64,000 nt of DNA from Mimachlamys varia. Its lineage: Eukaryota; Mollusca; Bivalvia; Pectinida; Pectinidae. The stretch's first letter is position 1. Each line of letters starts with the position of its first letter. The position numbers were made by a program, and so were the translations under genes. The notes below the pieces were generated by a model. It was not told the DNA's origin and did no database searches. It worked only from the letters and a program-made list of their open reading frames with translations. Of the stretch, positions 33,360 to 44,680 are shown one piece after another. The stretch spans positions 1,240,001 through 1,304,000 of the forward strand of contig OX392538.1 in NCBI GenBank assembly GCA_947623455.1. The letters run 5' to 3'.

Positions 33360-34197
33360 GCAATTATTTATAATTGTTCTTCCTTATGTGCAAGTGCAAA
33401 CATTTCCCGTGATGCAGTTTTAATAACCATGTATCGCACCATTTTTCCATTTGATAGAAATCTTCTTGAAGAAGGGTTTGATCATTTTCTTCGGTTATAA
33501 CTCTGATTTTTTGTGCCATCTGCGAATAAATACGCCTCCGAAGGAAGGTCACTAATGTAGATGACAAACAGTATCGGACCTTGTGGAACTCCAGACATGA
33601 CAGGTCTCCATTCTGAGCTATTGATGACAACTCGTTGTTTCCTGTCTTTTAAGAAATCTCTACCCACCTTACTATTGTATGATGTATTCTATACGCTTTT
33701 AATTTTTGAACTAATCTCTTGTGAGATACAGTATCAAACGATTTTTGAAAATCGGTATAAATACAATCAACAGGATTCCCATTGTCCAGTGCTTTGGTCC
33801 ATTTATCAAGAACAGTAAGGAGTTGAAGAGTTGTCGATCTACCCGATATGAATCCATATTGTTTATTACAGAGAAGTGAGTTGGCTTTCATGTGTTTGAC
33901 TAAGTGATTCCTTACAAGTGTTTCCATTATTTTGCACACAACTGCAATGAGACTGATAGGCCTGTAATTTCCAGCGAGTGATTTGTTGCCTTTTTTGTAA
34001 ATTGCGAATACATGGGCCTCCTTCCAGACTGTTGATACTATTCTTGTTTCTATTGATTGGTTAAAGAGTAATGTCAATGGCACTGCTATTATATGGGCCA
34101 GCTCCTCGAGAAGTCTTGGGTGTATTTCGTCTGGACCCGGGGATTTATTTACCTTGAGACTTGATAATGCTTCTTGGGTTTCTTTACTTGTGAGTAT
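33360..34197 (-). pseudogene. CR1-like LINE (LINE-C, copy 1): reverse transcriptase half
   Basis: The minus strand reads LTSKETQEALSSLKVNKSPG, then IHPRLLEELAHIIAVPLTLL, HVFAIYKKGNKSLAGNYRPI, CNKQYGFISGRSTTLQLL and YTDFQKSFDTVSHKRL. After a frameshift near 33660 come FLKDRKQRVVINSSEWRPVM, SGVPQGPILFVIYISDLP, a damaged catalytic box (FADG instead of YADD) and WLLKLHHGKCLHL. The motif order is that of CR1/Jockey-type RTs. Frameshifts and the damaged catalytic box make it inactive. Its upstream half continues across the inserted TIR element at 34198-34922. Confidence 0.82.
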
Positions 34198-34922
34198 TGT
34201 AATGGTGCTACTGTGTGTGGAAGATAAGTCCTGAGTTGATTGTACCTCGTACCGTAGATCGTCAGGCCTAGGAACGACACTAAAACGTGTAACGATGTTA
34301 CTGTGTGTGGTAGATCAGTCCTGAGTTGATTGTACCTCGTACCGTAGATCGTCAGACCTAGGAACGGCACTAAAACGTGTAACGATGCTACTGTGTGTGG
34401 TAGATCAGTCCTGAGTTGATTGTACCTCGTACCGTAGATCGTCAGACCTAGGAACGGCACTAAAACGTGTAACGATGCTACTGTGTGTGGTAGATCAGTC
34501 CTGAGTTGATTGTACCTCGTACCGTAGATCGTCAGACCTAGGAACGGCACTAAAACGTGTAACGATGCTACTGTGTGTGGTAGATCAGTCCCGAGTTGAT
34601 TGTACCTCGTACCGTAGATCGTCAGGCCTAGGAACGGCACTAAAACGTGTAACGATGCTACTGTGTGTGGTAGATCAGTCCTGAGTTGATTGTACCTCGT
34701 ACCGTAGATCGTCAGACCTAGGAACGGCACTAAAACGTGTAACGATGCTACTGTGTGTGGTAGATCAGTCCTGAGTTGATTGTACCTCGTACCGTAGATC
34801 GTCAGGAACGACACGAAAACGTGGTGTGCTCCAGCATCCATTTATTACATAACATGTGTCAATTCAGGGGCGATAACCCTGACTACATTATTATAAGTTT
34901 CACTATGCTAAATACCATTACA
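34198..34922 (-). mobile_element. Small TIR element with a 90-bp tandem-repeat core
   Basis: Terminal inverted repeats TGTAATGGT (34198-34206) and ACCATTACA (34914-34922) are flanked by the 5-bp direct repeat AGTAT (34193-34197 and 34923-34927). Removing the element rejoins the LINE-C codons around SVILTSKE. The core is about seven 90-bp units, for example starting AACGATGCTACTGTGTGTGG at 34381 and 34471. Because 90 is divisible by 3, the minus strand shows a 30-residue repeat (TIYGTRYNQLRTDLPHTVAS and so on), which is probably not translated. The architecture, short TIRs around a tandem core, resembles the non-autonomous pearl-type elements described in bivalves. That comparison is from general knowledge and was not checked by alignment. 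Confidence 0.8.
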
Positions 34923-35083
34923 AGTATCACGCTTTGCATCTCATTTTCGATATCTTTTATCGGGATTTGAGGAATATCACTGGCTCTGTTACAAATACGC
35001 TACTGAAGAAATTGGAAAGAATTTCGGTTTCCACACTGTCTAGATCTCTTTCTGTTTGTGCCGATGTATCGTTGTTTTAATCG
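34923..35083 (-). pseudogene. LINE-C copy 1: linker between endonuclease and RT, truncated
   Basis: The minus strand continues the LINE-C reading frame (EILSNFFSSVFVTEP and IENEMQSV as in copy 2) up to a break at TAATCG (35078-35083), where the 5' end of the Tx1/L1-like LINE begins. Copy 2 at 53530-53694 is about 97% identical by eye and continues beyond this point into the endonuclease half. Confidence 0.7.
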
Positions 35084-35272
35084 CATGCGTGAAAATTCAG
35101 CTAAGGGACGCATGCGTGAAAATTCAGATAAGGCGGATTTTTCTCAGCGGCAAGACAATTGAGGAATTCAATACGACAAATGAAGATTTAGCCAACGAAA
35201 TATAAGGTTTGGTATACGATATCATTTCCGAACGCCAGGAAGCAAGTAAGTGACATTTGTAAATGGTAAATC
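35084..35272 (+). mobile_element. 5' leader of the Tx1/L1-like LINE (LINE-A)
   Basis: The sequence from the LINE-C break to the ORF1 ATG. It contains a short tandem duplication (GCATGCGTGAAAATTCAG twice, at about 35083 and 35109). The true 5' end and promoter are inferred only from the junction. Confidence 0.5.
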
Positions 35273-36421
35273 ATGTCGGATAATAATGAAATTAGTCAAC
35301 TGAATGGGCAGGTGAGACCCAAGATGGCCGAACCACCTATTGTTTTCTTTAGAGAGGCGTCTTTCTTCGGAGGTAGACGACCGAACCCGAGTGAATATAT
35401 AAAACATTCGGAAATGTATGAATCCATAGGTGAATCTATTAATCGTTCACATATAACAGGATAACAGCGAGTCCGTGGACTCTGGAGAATTTACTTGGAT
35501 AACCTTGGCGACAAGGTCACCCTAATGGCAAACGGGTTTCCATTTAGAGGGTATACAATGGAGATACTGAAAACTAATCTAAACAGATTCGACGGGGAAG
35601 ACACAACAAGGGTAAGAATAAAAGACATACCGTTGTCTGCCGATGATGGACAAATAGAAAGATTTTTCGAACAACGAGGGGCAGAAACAATCGGTAGCGT
35701 CACCCGAGAAAAGTTGCGCTTTCAAGGTAAGCTTACAAATTGTGACACTGGAGACAGATTTGTAATATTAAAAACCAGTACCATTACAAAACCGATACCC
35801 CGGGTCCTACAAATGGGAAAATACAGAACATTGGTATTTTACAAAGGTCAAATGGTCACACAAAATAAAGACAAAAATGACAAAAACTGTTCAAAATGCA
35901 CATAAGTTGGTCACACTTTCTCTGAGTGTCCCAATGATTGGAAATGTAGGTCGTGTGGTAACATTGGACATAAACAGACCGACTGTGTGGCCCAACTGAC
36001 AGAACAACATTCCGATCTCGCATCCGACAATAGACACACGTGCAACGACACGAGGGACGCAGTCAACGATGACGATTCAAACACGGACGGACAGAGACAC
36101 AGCGACGAGGTCACTGACACAACTGAGTGCAATTCCAATGACAAAACAAACAAAAAGATACAAGGATTGCCCGTCGAAAAAATTGCTGGTGCGAGACACG
36201 GTCGTAGCCGCTCACAAGGTGGTAAGGATCCAGCTCAGCCGTCTATCAAAGCAACATTCGCGGCGGTGTTGAGTAACAACACCCCGGGTACTCTAAACAA
36301 ACAGCGAACGGCAATGAAGGATGCGCGAACCCCACCAACGCCGAGCGAGGAACTCAACGACAACTCAAAAAATACAAAACAGACGCACGAGTCGGAATAC
36401 AAGTGGTCAAATGAAACATAA
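35273..36421 (+). pseudogene. LINE-A ORF1 (nucleic-acid-binding protein) with two in-frame stops
   Basis: A single frame runs from ATG 35273 to TAA 36421 (383 codons) and is broken only by TAA at 35462-35464 and at 35903-35905. Features in order are an N-terminal region ending QRVRGLWRIYLDNLGDKV, an RRM-like stretch (TRVRIKDIPLSADDGQIERF), two zinc knuckles (CSKC..VGHTFSEC, interrupted by the second stop, and CRSCGNIGHKQTDC), and a long polar C-terminus rich in D, T, N and K. This is the ORF1 layout of Tx1/L1-group LINEs in invertebrates. Both stops are single-base-type lesions in an otherwise open frame, so the copy is fairly young. Confidence 0.8.
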
Positions 36422-36564
36422 CAATGTCAATCCTATATACATATAAGTCTAATAGGACTATTCAAAACGCTGTAGACAAACAAAGAATCAACGAAATTAG
36501 TAATAACAGGGATATATTAAGAAACGTAACCTAACTTTTATAATAATAATTAGGTGTACATTAA

Positions 36565-38395
36565 CTTATCAATGCTCTCCCTAATATATTACATATCGTG
36601 TTATTAAATGCTCGGGGTCTCAGAGACAAATTGAAAAGATTCCTTGTATACGAATGGCTAAAAAACCAGAAATTTGACATAGGGTTATTACAAGAAACTC
36701 ACTTTACTGATGACTTAATGAATGTCGTCAACGACGAAATACAAAGCTTTGCATGCGCAGTATCCAGTTTTGGGAATAGCAAAAGTAAAGGTGTAACAAT
36801 TATATGGAATAAGAAATTAAATATTGCTATAAATAAGAAAAGGATTGATAAAGAAAGGAGATATATTATGCTCAATATTGAAATTGAAAATTTAAAGTTT
36901 ACTTTGGTTAATGTATATGCACCAAACTGTGAACAAAATAGAAATGTATTCTTTAAAAATATACACAAAGAACTTACTACATACATAGACGGGTTCCTTA
37001 TAATAGGAGGCGATTTTAACGAGGTAAATGAAAAAATAGATAGGAAAACGAGTGCTCTTACTAGATCACTTAAACGAACCTATAGACTAAGAAATACGAG
37101 GAAATCTCTTAAACTAGTTGATATTTGGAGATTGTATAACAAAAATAAAGTACAGTATACATGGAGGCGTAATAGAAAAGGAGAAGCAAGTCGAATTGAC
37201 TATTTTTGGATTAATAATGAAATCATCAATATGGTTAAAAGAGTAGACATTAGGCCAGCCCAAATAAAGTATACAGATCATCAAGCCATATCACTTAAAT
37301 TAACATTAACCAGTAAGAATAAAAGAGGGCTAGGTGTATGGAAGTTTAATAATAGTTTACTTGAAAATGAAAAATACAAAAAAAATATCAATGGGATAAT
37401 AACGAAAACAAAACAAGAATGTGAAAGAATAAACTTGGATAAAAGGAAAACATGGGATCTATGTAAGACATTAATAAAACAAGAAACAATATCTTTTTGT
37501 AAAAGTATAGTCAAAAGGATATGAACGAAATTAAAATCATGGAAGAAAACTTAGCTGTGTTAAATCAATCAAACAATCCACTGGATGAACAGGAGCTAAC
37601 TAAACAACAAGAATTAGAGCGTGAATTGGAGAAAAGGTATGAAATGAAGGCTAGGGGTGCTCAAATCAGGTCAAGGGTAAAATGGGTAGAAGAAGGGGAA
37701 AAGAACACAATTTTTTTCCTAAATCTAGAGCAAAATAGGCAACAGAAAAAGGTGATTCGTACATTAGAAACAGAAAATGGGCATATTACAAAAAATGTGA
37801 AATATCTAAGCAAATACATGACTTTTATGAGAAATTGTATAAAACCTCAAATCCCAGTATAAATGAAGTAAGAGAGTATTTAGACAACATAGAAATACCA
37901 AATATATTAACAGAAAAAGAGCAGGCACTCTGTGAAGGAAAATTAACTATAGAAGAGTGCACTAAAGCACTAAATAAGATGAAACTAAGTAAAAGTCCCG
38001 GGAAAGACGGATTAACGGTCGAATTTTATAAAACATTTTGGAAAACAATAGGAAATCTGGTACTCGACGCCTTAAACGAAGGCTATGTCAATGGTGAAAT
38101 GAGTGAAACACAAAAATCTGGGCTTATTACATTAATACACCAAAAAGGCAACGAGAAAAAGTTAGAAAACTGGAGACCTATAACTTTATTAAACATCGAC
38201 TATAAGATAGCTGCATGCGTATTGGCTACACGATTAAAACAAGTGATGGAAAATATCATACATACCGATCAAAATGGGTACATTAAAAATAGATATATAG
38301 GGTATAATATTAGACAGATACAAGATATCATTGACTATGCTGAACAATTTAATATAGATGCATGCATTTTATTTTGGGACTTCTCAAAAGCGTTT
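36565..38395 (+). pseudogene. LINE-A ORF2, 5' part: endonuclease and N-terminal RT
   Basis: The apurinic-type endonuclease is at 36598-37524: LLNARGLRDKLKRF, GLLQETHF, TLVNVYAPNCEQN, IIGGDFNEV, RIDYFWINN and YTDHQAISLKL. After frameshifts near 37515 and 37815, the RT begins: SKSPGKDGLTVEFYKTFW, LIHQKGNEKKLENWRPITLL, QNGYIKNRYIGYNIRQIQDI, then CILFWDFSKAF. Translation breaks exactly there and resumes at 49326 with DTIEWNF. The catalytic endonuclease residues (E in QETH, D and N in GGDFN, DH) are all present. The clade call (Tx1/L1 group) rests on the LNARGLRDK and KLENWRPITLLN style motifs. Confidence 0.85.
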
Positions 38396-38744
38396 AGTAT
38401 AAACTTTATTTCATTCAATATACATCCTTTACATTCAATACATATAACACACTTATGGATGAATTGGATTCGGAAACAAGTGTTAAACACTTATATAAAA
38501 TCCGTCTCCAGTACAGTAAACACATGAATTTAAATGATACATGATGTAGTTGATGTATATACATATATATATGTATACGAAAACGGTAACGTAATTACAG
38601 AAAAAAGGTTGGATAGGAGAGTGGAAAAGGGTTTAGAGGGGGGGGGGGTAGGGGGCGGAGGTCATACTAAAGCAACAAGAACAGAAAGTTTTCGACAACT
38701 GTGCGATGAGATAAATGATAAATCAAAACAGGAAAAATGAGCAT
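38396..38744. other. Left end of the insertion, putative LINE-B 3' region
   Basis: Non-coding. The minus strand reads toward the left junction and ends GAAATAAAGTTTATACT, with a polyadenylation-like AATAAA 12 bases from the junction. A G-run (GGGGGGGGGGTAGGGGGCGG, 38638-38657) lies between this and the LINE-B stop. Confidence 0.45.
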
Positions 38745-38749
38745 GAACA

Positions 38750-40330
38750 TCAGTCAAATCTCTTAGAGCTAATTATAAAATTTTGAACACATAAGAAGAT
38801 AAGAGCATTTTGATCATCAGTTAGTTCATCATTCCCAAACAACAATACTCGAGTTGTGATAGGACAGGTTATTTCAATAAAGATTCGTGCTCGAAGTTGA
38901 GAGTAACGACGACAGCGTAACAAGAAGTGTTCATTGGTTTCGTTTCCGTTATTACATGGACAAAGAGGACTGTCAATAAGATTTCTATGGAACAAGTAAA
39001 ATTTGAGAGAACTGCACTCCATCCTTAATCTGGCATGGATAATCTGACCCATCCTGCTACCGCTATAATAGAAAGAAGGGACAATAATATTAGGTTCATT
39101 TAAATGTTTTTTAAGTCTGGGTAATGATGGATCACATTTAATGAAGTCAGGAAGAGAGTTCCAGGGGCGAATTACCGAAGGCAAAAAACGATTTTTTATA
39201 TAAACTTGTGTGACAAGTGATAGGACGAAAGTTATCAGCAACACAGGTATTGTGGTTATGTATTCGGTTATTACGTGAGGGAAGGATGTCATGAAGGAAA
39301 TGGGGTGTAAGACCATGAACCATTTTATGAAACTGTATTAATTTATGTTGTTGTCGTCTTCGTTCGAGGGGAAGCCAGCCTGTTTCAGTATAAAGCTTGA
39401 CTTTACTAGTTAGTCTAGTGGCACCAGTAACAATACATGCTGCTTCTAACTGAATGTTTTCAAGAAGTTCGGATTGAGCCTGTGTGAGACTGTCCCAGAC
39501 GATGTCGCCATATTCTAATATTGGTCGAATGAGTGTGAAATACAAGGTTTGAAGACTAAGACGATCTAACACAAATTCAAATTTCCGCAGAATATTTATT
39601 TTGGGCGAGATCTTGGTCAGTAAATAGCTGATGTGTTCATTCCAACACCCATTGCTGGAGAGAAATACACCAAGGTGTTTGTGTGACGAAACTTCAACAA
39701 TATTATTATTATTCATAGTCAGGGGGGGTGGACGAGACTGACGGATTTTCGGCTTATTGATAAAGTTTCAGTTTTATTAGGATTAAAATCAACCAACCAA
39801 TCTTTCGACCATTCATGGATTTTGTTTAAATCAGAGTTAAGAACTTCTGCACTTATTCTAGGGGTGTCAATGATTACATACAAGGAAGTATCGTCTGCAA
39901 ATAATTTGATAATAGAATTAATATTTTTCACAATATCATTGATGAATATAAGAAATAAAATAGGACCAAGGATGGAGCCCTGTGGAACACCGGCATTAAT
40001 GTAGCACCAGCTAGAGTTTTTCCCGTTAATAACAACTCTTTGTTTCCGGTTATTAAGATAATCTTCGAACCATAAAAGTAAACCTCGAACACCAAATCTA
40101 GATAGTTTACATAAAAGACCTTTGTGCCAAACACGATCGAAGGCTTCGCTGATGTCGCAAAAGACCATTCTTATTTCTTTGCCTTTATCAAGAGAAGAGT
40201 ATATATCATGGATGATAAAAAGAAGCTGGTTGGTTGGAGAATCGCCTTGTCTAAAACCTGATTGATGAGATGACAGGAGGGAATTTGTAAGTAAAAAATT
40301 ATTCATATATTTAAAGACACATCTTTCCAT
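38750..40330 (-). pseudogene. LINE-B (CR1 group) reverse transcriptase and C-terminal domain
   Basis: Minus-strand frames in order are SHQSGFRQGDSPTNQLLFII, VFCDISEAFDRVWHKGLLCK, FEDYLNNRKQRVVINGKNSS, NAGVPQGSILGPILFLIFIN, the catalytic LFADDTSLYV and FNPNKTE (40330-39719). A frameshift follows, then VSSHKHLGVFLSSNGCWNEH, LIRPILEYGDIVWDS and WLPLERRRQQHKLIQFHKMV (39716-39147). A further frameshift leads to IRPWNSLPDFIKC, GSRMGQIIHARLRMECSSLK and a cysteine-rich CPCNNGNETNEHFLLRC ending at 38750. The ADD box is intact. Three frameshifts make this copy inactive. The motif order places it in the CR1-related group of LINEs; the exact clade is uncertain. Confidence 0.85.
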
Positions 40331-40859
40331 CAGTTTTCCAACTATGGATAATAAAGAAATCGGTCTGTAATTTGATAGATGTGACTTGCTATCTTTTTAT
40401 GTACTGGAGTAACGTTTGCAGTTTTCCATTCAGAAGGAAAAACACTAGAGTTTAGAGATTTGTTAAAAAGATTACTTAGGGGATTGCATAAAATATCGAC
40501 GGCTTCTTTGAGGATTTACTAGATCTGGACCAATAGCTTTGGAACAATCGAGGTTTAGAATAGCGTCTTTAGCATCTACAGCTGTTATGTGTATAGTTGA
40601 CAAAATTTCGTTAGGGGTGTCATCAATGGTAGGGAGGTTAGCGTTAGTATCATCAACGTCAGACTGGGCACTGACAAAATCATTAAATAGACAAGCTTTT
40701 TGAAAATCATCTGTAATAACGGAATCGTTATGGATTAAAGGAGGTATGCAAAATTTACCAGAGCTCGGTAATAATAAATGAACAGTTTTCCACCAGTCTT
40801 TTGCTCTAAGATTTGAAGGTTTTGTAAGTTTTCCAGATAAATCATTAAAGTACTGAAAT
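40331..40859 (-). pseudogene. LINE-B linker between endonuclease and RT
   Basis: After a frameshift at the end of the endonuclease frame (stop at 40860) the minus strand still reads as LINE protein: FQYFNDLSGKLTKPSNLRAK, DWWKTVHLLLPSSGKFCIPP, DFQKACLFNDFVSAQSDVDD, NEILSTIHITAVDAKDAILN and LDCSKAIGPD, the region before the RT fingers. Further small frameshifts occur near 40390 and 40515. Confidence 0.75.
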
Positions 40860-41918
40860 TTAGCCTTTTTTTATAGTATTAATACATATATTACGGATAT
40901 GGCGGAATGCCAACCAATGCGCATTGTTCATGGTACGTTTGGCTCTTTTGTGTACTCGTTTCCGTTTGCGAATAAGCTTACGTATTTCGTTTGACATCCA
41001 TGGAGGTTCGTTAGATCTGACGGTTACAAATTTGTTTGGAATACAGGATTTCGCAATCTCTAATAAGGTAGAAATAAAACATTTTACTGCACAATTTAAA
41101 TCCTCAACACCTAATACATTATTCCAGTTAACTGAGCTCAATTTATTTCTATACAAAACATAATTACCATGGTCAAAGAGCCAAACGTGCCGCTTGAATG
41201 ATTGCTGCAACGGTTTAACAAAGTTAAAAGAACAATAAGTTGGGCAGTGATATCTAATTGGCTGATCAAGAAAACTTTCTCCGACGATACATTTATCTAT
41301 GATACTGACATTACTAGTGCAGACTATATCAAGTAGTGAAGTTGAAGCTTCGGTATAAAATGTTGGATCTTGTACATGTTGAGATAAATTAAAAGAAATA
41401 AGTATATTACGTAAGTGGGATGACTGGTGATCTAATAGTAAATTAGCATTGAAATCACCTGTTATTACGATATTAGATATACCAGTGTTGAATGCGTTCT
41501 CGATAGAGTGGGAAATATGTGACCAGATAATAACAGGAGAGTTAGGGGGTCTATAAAATGTGCCATACAAACATTTTTCTCCGCCCAGAACAAGTTCCAG
41601 CCATACACATTCAATTGTAGGCAACTCTAGATCTCGTCTGCGCTTGGCAGAGATGCAGTTTTTTACATAGACAGATATCCCACCACCAAATTGTTCAGAC
41701 CTACAGTGACAGAATGGGTCAGAATATCCAGGCAAATTGTAATCTGTGGAAATGTCATTATCATATAGCCAGGTTTCAGTGAACGATAATATAGAAAAAG
41801 TACTAAGTTCAGTAAATAGAACATCAAGCTTATGTTTGATACTTCGAACGTTGAGATGGACAAATGAATATTTACCTGTACAGAAATGGGAACTAATATT
41901 AGAGGAAAGGGATGAGTT
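40860..41918 (-). pseudogene. LINE-B endonuclease domain
   Basis: Reading from the stop at 41921-41919, the same frame continues: CTGKYSFVHLNVRSIKHKLD, LSFTETWLYDNDIS, GYSDPFCHCRSEQFGGGISV, GTFYRPPNSPV, ITGDFNANLLLDH, SLLDIVCTSNVSII and the final WMSNEIRKLIRKRKRVHKRA. These are the motifs of the AP-type endonuclease of CR1/Jockey LINEs. The frame is open from 41918 to 40860. One TAA separates it from the 2A-bearing leader. Confidence 0.85.
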
Positions 41919-42239
41919 TTATGAACTTGTAAACAAAGGACCAGGATTTAACTCAATGTCGCCAGATAATATCAAATACCAGTTAATCAACGTATGATGT
42001 ATTGAAAGAAAACAAATTATGTCAATGAAATAGGCATGTAGATAGAAAGAGTTACGACAACATTGATAGAGAGATAAGATACTTATACAAGCATAAAACA
42101 TAAAAGGATATAATAAAAATAGAAACAACCTAAGGCACAGCATAACGAAAACATTCACATAGAGAATTGAGTTTGTTGACTGTATACAATTATCGAAGAC
42201 ACCAATTCGAGCTCGGTAGAGACATAAATTTACAGGCAT
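41919..42239 (-). pseudogene. LINE-B ORF2 leader: hydrophobic N-terminus and 2A peptide
   Basis: In frame with the endonuclease, the leader starts at ATG 42239-42237. It contains a very hydrophobic stretch (YVNVFVMLCLRLFLFLLYPF followed by MFYACISILSLY), then SGDIELNPGP. The core D-I-E-L-N-P-G-P matches the 2A ribosome-skipping consensus D-V/I-E-x-N-P-G-P. Translation would release the leader from the endonuclease/RT. 2A sequences at the N-terminus of CR1-type LINE ORF2 are known from echinoderms and molluscs. A TAA five codons after the 2A (41921-41919) breaks this copy. Confidence 0.8.
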
Positions 42240-42263
42240 TATGTAATCCCATTGGTAAAACAA

Positions 42264-44680
42264 TATGCACGAAGAGATGTCTTTATAACGTATACAGTCA
42301 GAAACGTGTTGGGCGAAAGGGGAAGGGACTTGACACAGATGGTAATAGGGGCGGGCGGGATGTAGGGGAGAGAACAGTATGCTGGTTTAGCATAAAGGAT
42401 TGGGAGCATAGAGTAAGAAGAGAAGGCATAGGAACAGAGAAATAGATTGAGAAAATCAAAACCAATAAAATCATTTTGGAAGAAAGGTAGATGGATCAAG
42501 AGGACGTTTTTCCCTACTACATTCGTCTGTGGATTATTAAGCTGAGTTGGAGATATGGACCATTACGGCTACGAGTATAGTACCAGCATAATTTTTTTCC
42601 ATGAACATTCATTATAATGGTAATATTATAAATAAGTTTTTAGAATCGTTCAAATGTTTGCATTCGGACGATAACAAAGTGGTTATATGGTATCATAGCA
42701 GCAGGGTAGCGTCAGCAAAACTAACCAAAGAACATTAACTAAATATGGAAGAACAATAAAAAAGCAAATAATGTCAAAAAACATGATGAGTCAAAAATGA
42801 TTTAAGACAAGCGACAAGCTTAGTTCGATTCCATCTCGGAAGAGATCAGCGGAGCATGTTGCTAGAATCCAATGTTAATTTTGGACAAGAAATAACAAAA
42901 ATGACTCGCTTCGCTGATTTCAACGGGGATGGTTACTAGTGAAAATATATACAGTGTACATGAACATGTGCTACACTTACTAATTTGTATGATGTAGTCG
43001 GTTCTCATATTCTGGATAATACATATACCATGATAAAAGTTAATGATGTAAGCACGAGTAAGTGATGATGGCTAGCACTAAACATAATTTTTACTTGTAA
43101 ATCAGTGACAATTTTGAAAATTATAGAGAGTTATATACAGCTACATGTAGTAGCATAGCACGTGCTAATGACAAGGCGCTGAATAGCACTACAGTGAAAC
43201 CCGCCAATTCTGATCTCCCATTATAACAAGCGACAATTGGTGTTCAAAATACTTAACGTACTTGTTGTGCTGATAATTAGGATGGCTGAAATAGAGGGAT
43301 TCACCGTACCGCCATTCAACATTATTATAGCAAATATATCAGATTACGAAACTATTGGTTTATAAACAAAATTTTGACCATGCGCAGGAACATCGTTACG
43401 CAAAATTTCTGTGAGATGGATCGTGATAGTACTGTACATACATACATGTATCTAACGTATCAGCTCATTAAATATATACATGTTAACTATTAAACTTGAC
43501 GTCACAAGCATGATGCAATTTTCATACTAAGACTACAATAATTTTTTGATGATGCTTATTAGAGTAAATGGTAATTGAAAATTCACATGACAAATAAGTG
43601 TTAACCGACAATAACGAAAATGAAAAGAACACAAAAGAGAAAACAAAAACAAAAACTGTACTGATATTTTGTATGTCCTGCAGACAAAGTTTTCTACCTG
43701 TATATGTAAGGATTAATACTATATGTATATAACATATAAATCATTCTTTTTTTATATATATGTAACATCATCTGAAGCCAGAGTAACACTGAGCGAGGAT
43801 TCACAATGTGGTAGAATAACTTAGCTTATATAATATATCCTTAAAAAGAAGTGCATTGGACTTTTTAGAGAAAAAAAGAAAGAAAAAGGAACACTTCCGT
43901 GAATCCGTATCGTCTTACAAATTATGAAAAAAATGTATATATGCATATGCTAATGAGGTATGTTAGATTAAATGACTCAATTCAAACATGATGTTGCAAC
44001 GCGTGGTGTCATTTCAAGCTTTTTCATCTCGAGAATATTTAGTGATTGAAAATTTAATATTTTTACCACAACCTTTAAAATAAAATATTTTGACTGCTGA
44101 TAATGTTTACCTATATCTACAACCTCATCATAAAGAAAACAAAGTGAAAAATACCATACACATTGCAATGTTGTATATTAGATCCGTATGTACAACAATA
44201 TTGTATGTACAACAATGTTTATGTAATAGTCTCGGTAAATAGCAATGCAGACAATTATCAGCACTTATAAATATCTCGTATATACATTTGATTTCACATT
44301 TTTTTGATGACACACCAGCGCCAATAAATGGTGTTGAAGTATAGCCTAGTATATTTTGTATCAACAACATACAACAAAATTTATATAATTCAGTGGCCAT
44401 ATCAACAAAAGTGAACGATCTGTAGCCAGTTTAACAGAAACTGATGTCTAAGCGCTGAGTATTAAATACTCAGCGATCAGAAAACAATATTCAAATAATT
44501 TATAAAATGGGACAGTATATTACTTCATGAAATCTTCCTTATGGAAATTGGTTAAATACCAGAAAACGAAGAACATAATTCAAGTTGCATCAAGGTACTA
44601 TATAGGGGTATATTCAATTTCTTAATCTAGTATCATGTCACAACACGTGATATGATTATGATCTTTCTTTGTATAGATAA
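42264..44680. other. LINE-B upstream region and unassigned AT-rich DNA
   Basis: 42264-42560 is presumably the LINE-B 5' region. The remainder shows no recognisable gene, tandem array or transposon domain. It is inside the 10.9-kb insertion, so it is transposon-derived or trapped DNA of unknown origin. Confidence 0.35.

Noticed and set aside
34149..34841. 230-codon minus-strand frame of 30-residue repeats (and the 200-codon one near 52846-53448) as a protein
   Set aside because: It arises from the 90-bp repeat inside a TIR element that interrupts a LINE. It has no motif and shifts out of the LINE frame.
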